NCBI GenBank assembly: GCA_023242925.1 | Contig: CP096134.1 | Span: 3,181,501 to 3,245,500, forward strand | Direction: 5' to 3' | DNA: 64,000 bases | Origin: Hyphomonadaceae bacterium JAD_PAG50586_4 | GTDB lineage: Bacteria > Pseudomonadota > Alphaproteobacteria > Caulobacterales > Aquidulcibacteraceae | Program-made: the position numbers and the translations under genes | Part shown: piece after piece, positions 63,729 through 64,000 of the stretch | Layout: each line of letters starts with the position of its first letter | Numbering within the stretch: position 1 is the first letter of the stretch | The notes under the pieces: model-generated | Seen by the model: only the letters and a program-made list of their open reading frames with translations | Told to the model about the DNA's origin: nothing | Databases searched by the model: none

Positions 63729-64000
63729 GTGAGCAAGAAGACGCAGATCGTGATCGTCGGCGGGGGCGCTGGCGGGTTGGAGCTGGTGCGCAAGCTCGGG
63801 CGCAAGTTTCGCCGCAAGCATTTCGACATCATCCTGGTCGAGCCGCAGCAGACGCACATCTGGAAGCCCTTGTTGCACGAAGTCGCCGCAGGCTCGCTCG
63901 ACGCCAATCTCGATGAAGTCGGCTATCGCGCGCACGCACACCGTTGGGGCTATCGCTTCTTCCAAGGCCGATTGCAGAACATCGACCGCGCCACGCGTGA
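63729..64000 (+). CDS. ndh: Type II NADH:quinone oxidoreductase (NDH-2), partial
   Basis: About 90 N-terminal residues from GTG 63729, running off the window. FAD-binding TQIVIVGGGAGGLELVRKLG, then FDIILVEPQQTHIWKPLLHEVAAGSLD, the KPLLxEVAxGxL motif of NDH-2. A monotopic membrane flavoprotein that oxidises NADH and reduces quinone without proton pumping. Divergent from the microprotein operon, which shares the intergenic Crp/Fnr-type site. ATG 63719 is in another frame and is not the start. Confidence 0.9.
   Translation, partial: MSKKTQIVIVGGGAGGLELVRKLGRKFRRKHFDIILVEPQQTHIWKPLLHEVAAGSLDANLDEVGYRAHAHRWGYRFFQGRLQNIDRATR

Noticed and set aside
63719..63760. ATG 63719 as start of the NDH-2 gene
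   Set aside because: It is out of frame with the FAD-binding motif; GTG 63729 leads directly into it.
1..64000. tRNA, rRNA, CRISPR array or transposase
   Set aside because: No T-loop-like GGTTCGA with matching arms, no rRNA sequence, no regularly spaced direct repeats and no transposase-like protein were seen.

Overview
The window is high-G+C (roughly 65% by eye), densely coded chromosomal DNA of an alphaproteobacterium. A ChpT phosphotransferase gene sits next to a single-domain receiver and a CheR methyltransferase, and a CtrA-type phosphorelay of this kind points to Caulobacterales or a Hyphomonadaceae-like relative. Other genes fit this: accA, an Mcl-type lyase, TAT-exported and TonB-lineage-style periplasmic proteins, many tiny 4-nt gene overlaps. 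No rRNA, tRNA, CRISPR array or transposase was found.

Layout. 0-4.4 kb: lyase (partial), accA, acetyltransferase, small phosphatase-like protein, K+-channel-like protein, nitronate monooxygenase. 4.4-8.1 kb: OmpR/EnvZ-type two-component system divergent from a periplasmic EF-hand protein with a similar coiled coil. 8.2-9.5 kb: five tandem genes for exactly 30-residue hydrophobic microproteins, each with its own promoter region and mostly its own terminator; two more copies lie at 63.4-63.6 kb beside an NDH-2 gene. 9.5-16.7 kb: pbpC and a giant alpha-2-macroglobulin (envelope defence/repair pair). 16.9-25.3 kb: acyl-CoA ligase, enoyl-CoA hydratase, Dps, epoxide hydrolase, Kef-type antiporter, chpT-receiver-cheR. 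25.5-28.4 kb: a REP-like palindromic element, a structured non-coding stretch and a lower-G+C two-gene accessory insert with a PD-(D/E)XK nuclease-like protein. 28.3-31.4 kb: aroK-aroB-corC operon. 31.5-36 kb: XerD neighbourhood, truncated haemoglobin, ParDE. 36-43 kb: DUF4198 protein, aldo/keto reductase-TetR-SDR operon, MATE pump. 43-51.4 kb: ruvB, greB, ruvA and ruvC split by other genes, and a twin-arginine repeat protein next to a JmjC/cupin oxygenase. 51.4-56.7 kb: two tandem secreted M20 peptidases, serine hydrolase, acyltransferase. 56.7-62 kb: secA, a PpiC-type lipoprotein, argJ. 62-64 kb: small proteins, microprotein copies 6-7, ndh (partial).

The strongest candidate for something undescribed is the 30-residue microprotein family. 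Three of its promoter regions carry a TGTGA-N6-TCACA-like (Crp/Fnr family) operator at exactly the same distance (29.5 bp, centre to first base) from a -10-like hexamer, which is class II geometry; three others share a different two-block upstream region with constant spacing.

A caution for every reader: about ten conserved genes (including aroK, normally essential or important) are interrupted by apparent single-base indels, most of them one base missing from a short homopolymer. This looks like residual long-read assembly error rather than mass gene decay, and I give merged coordinates for these genes.
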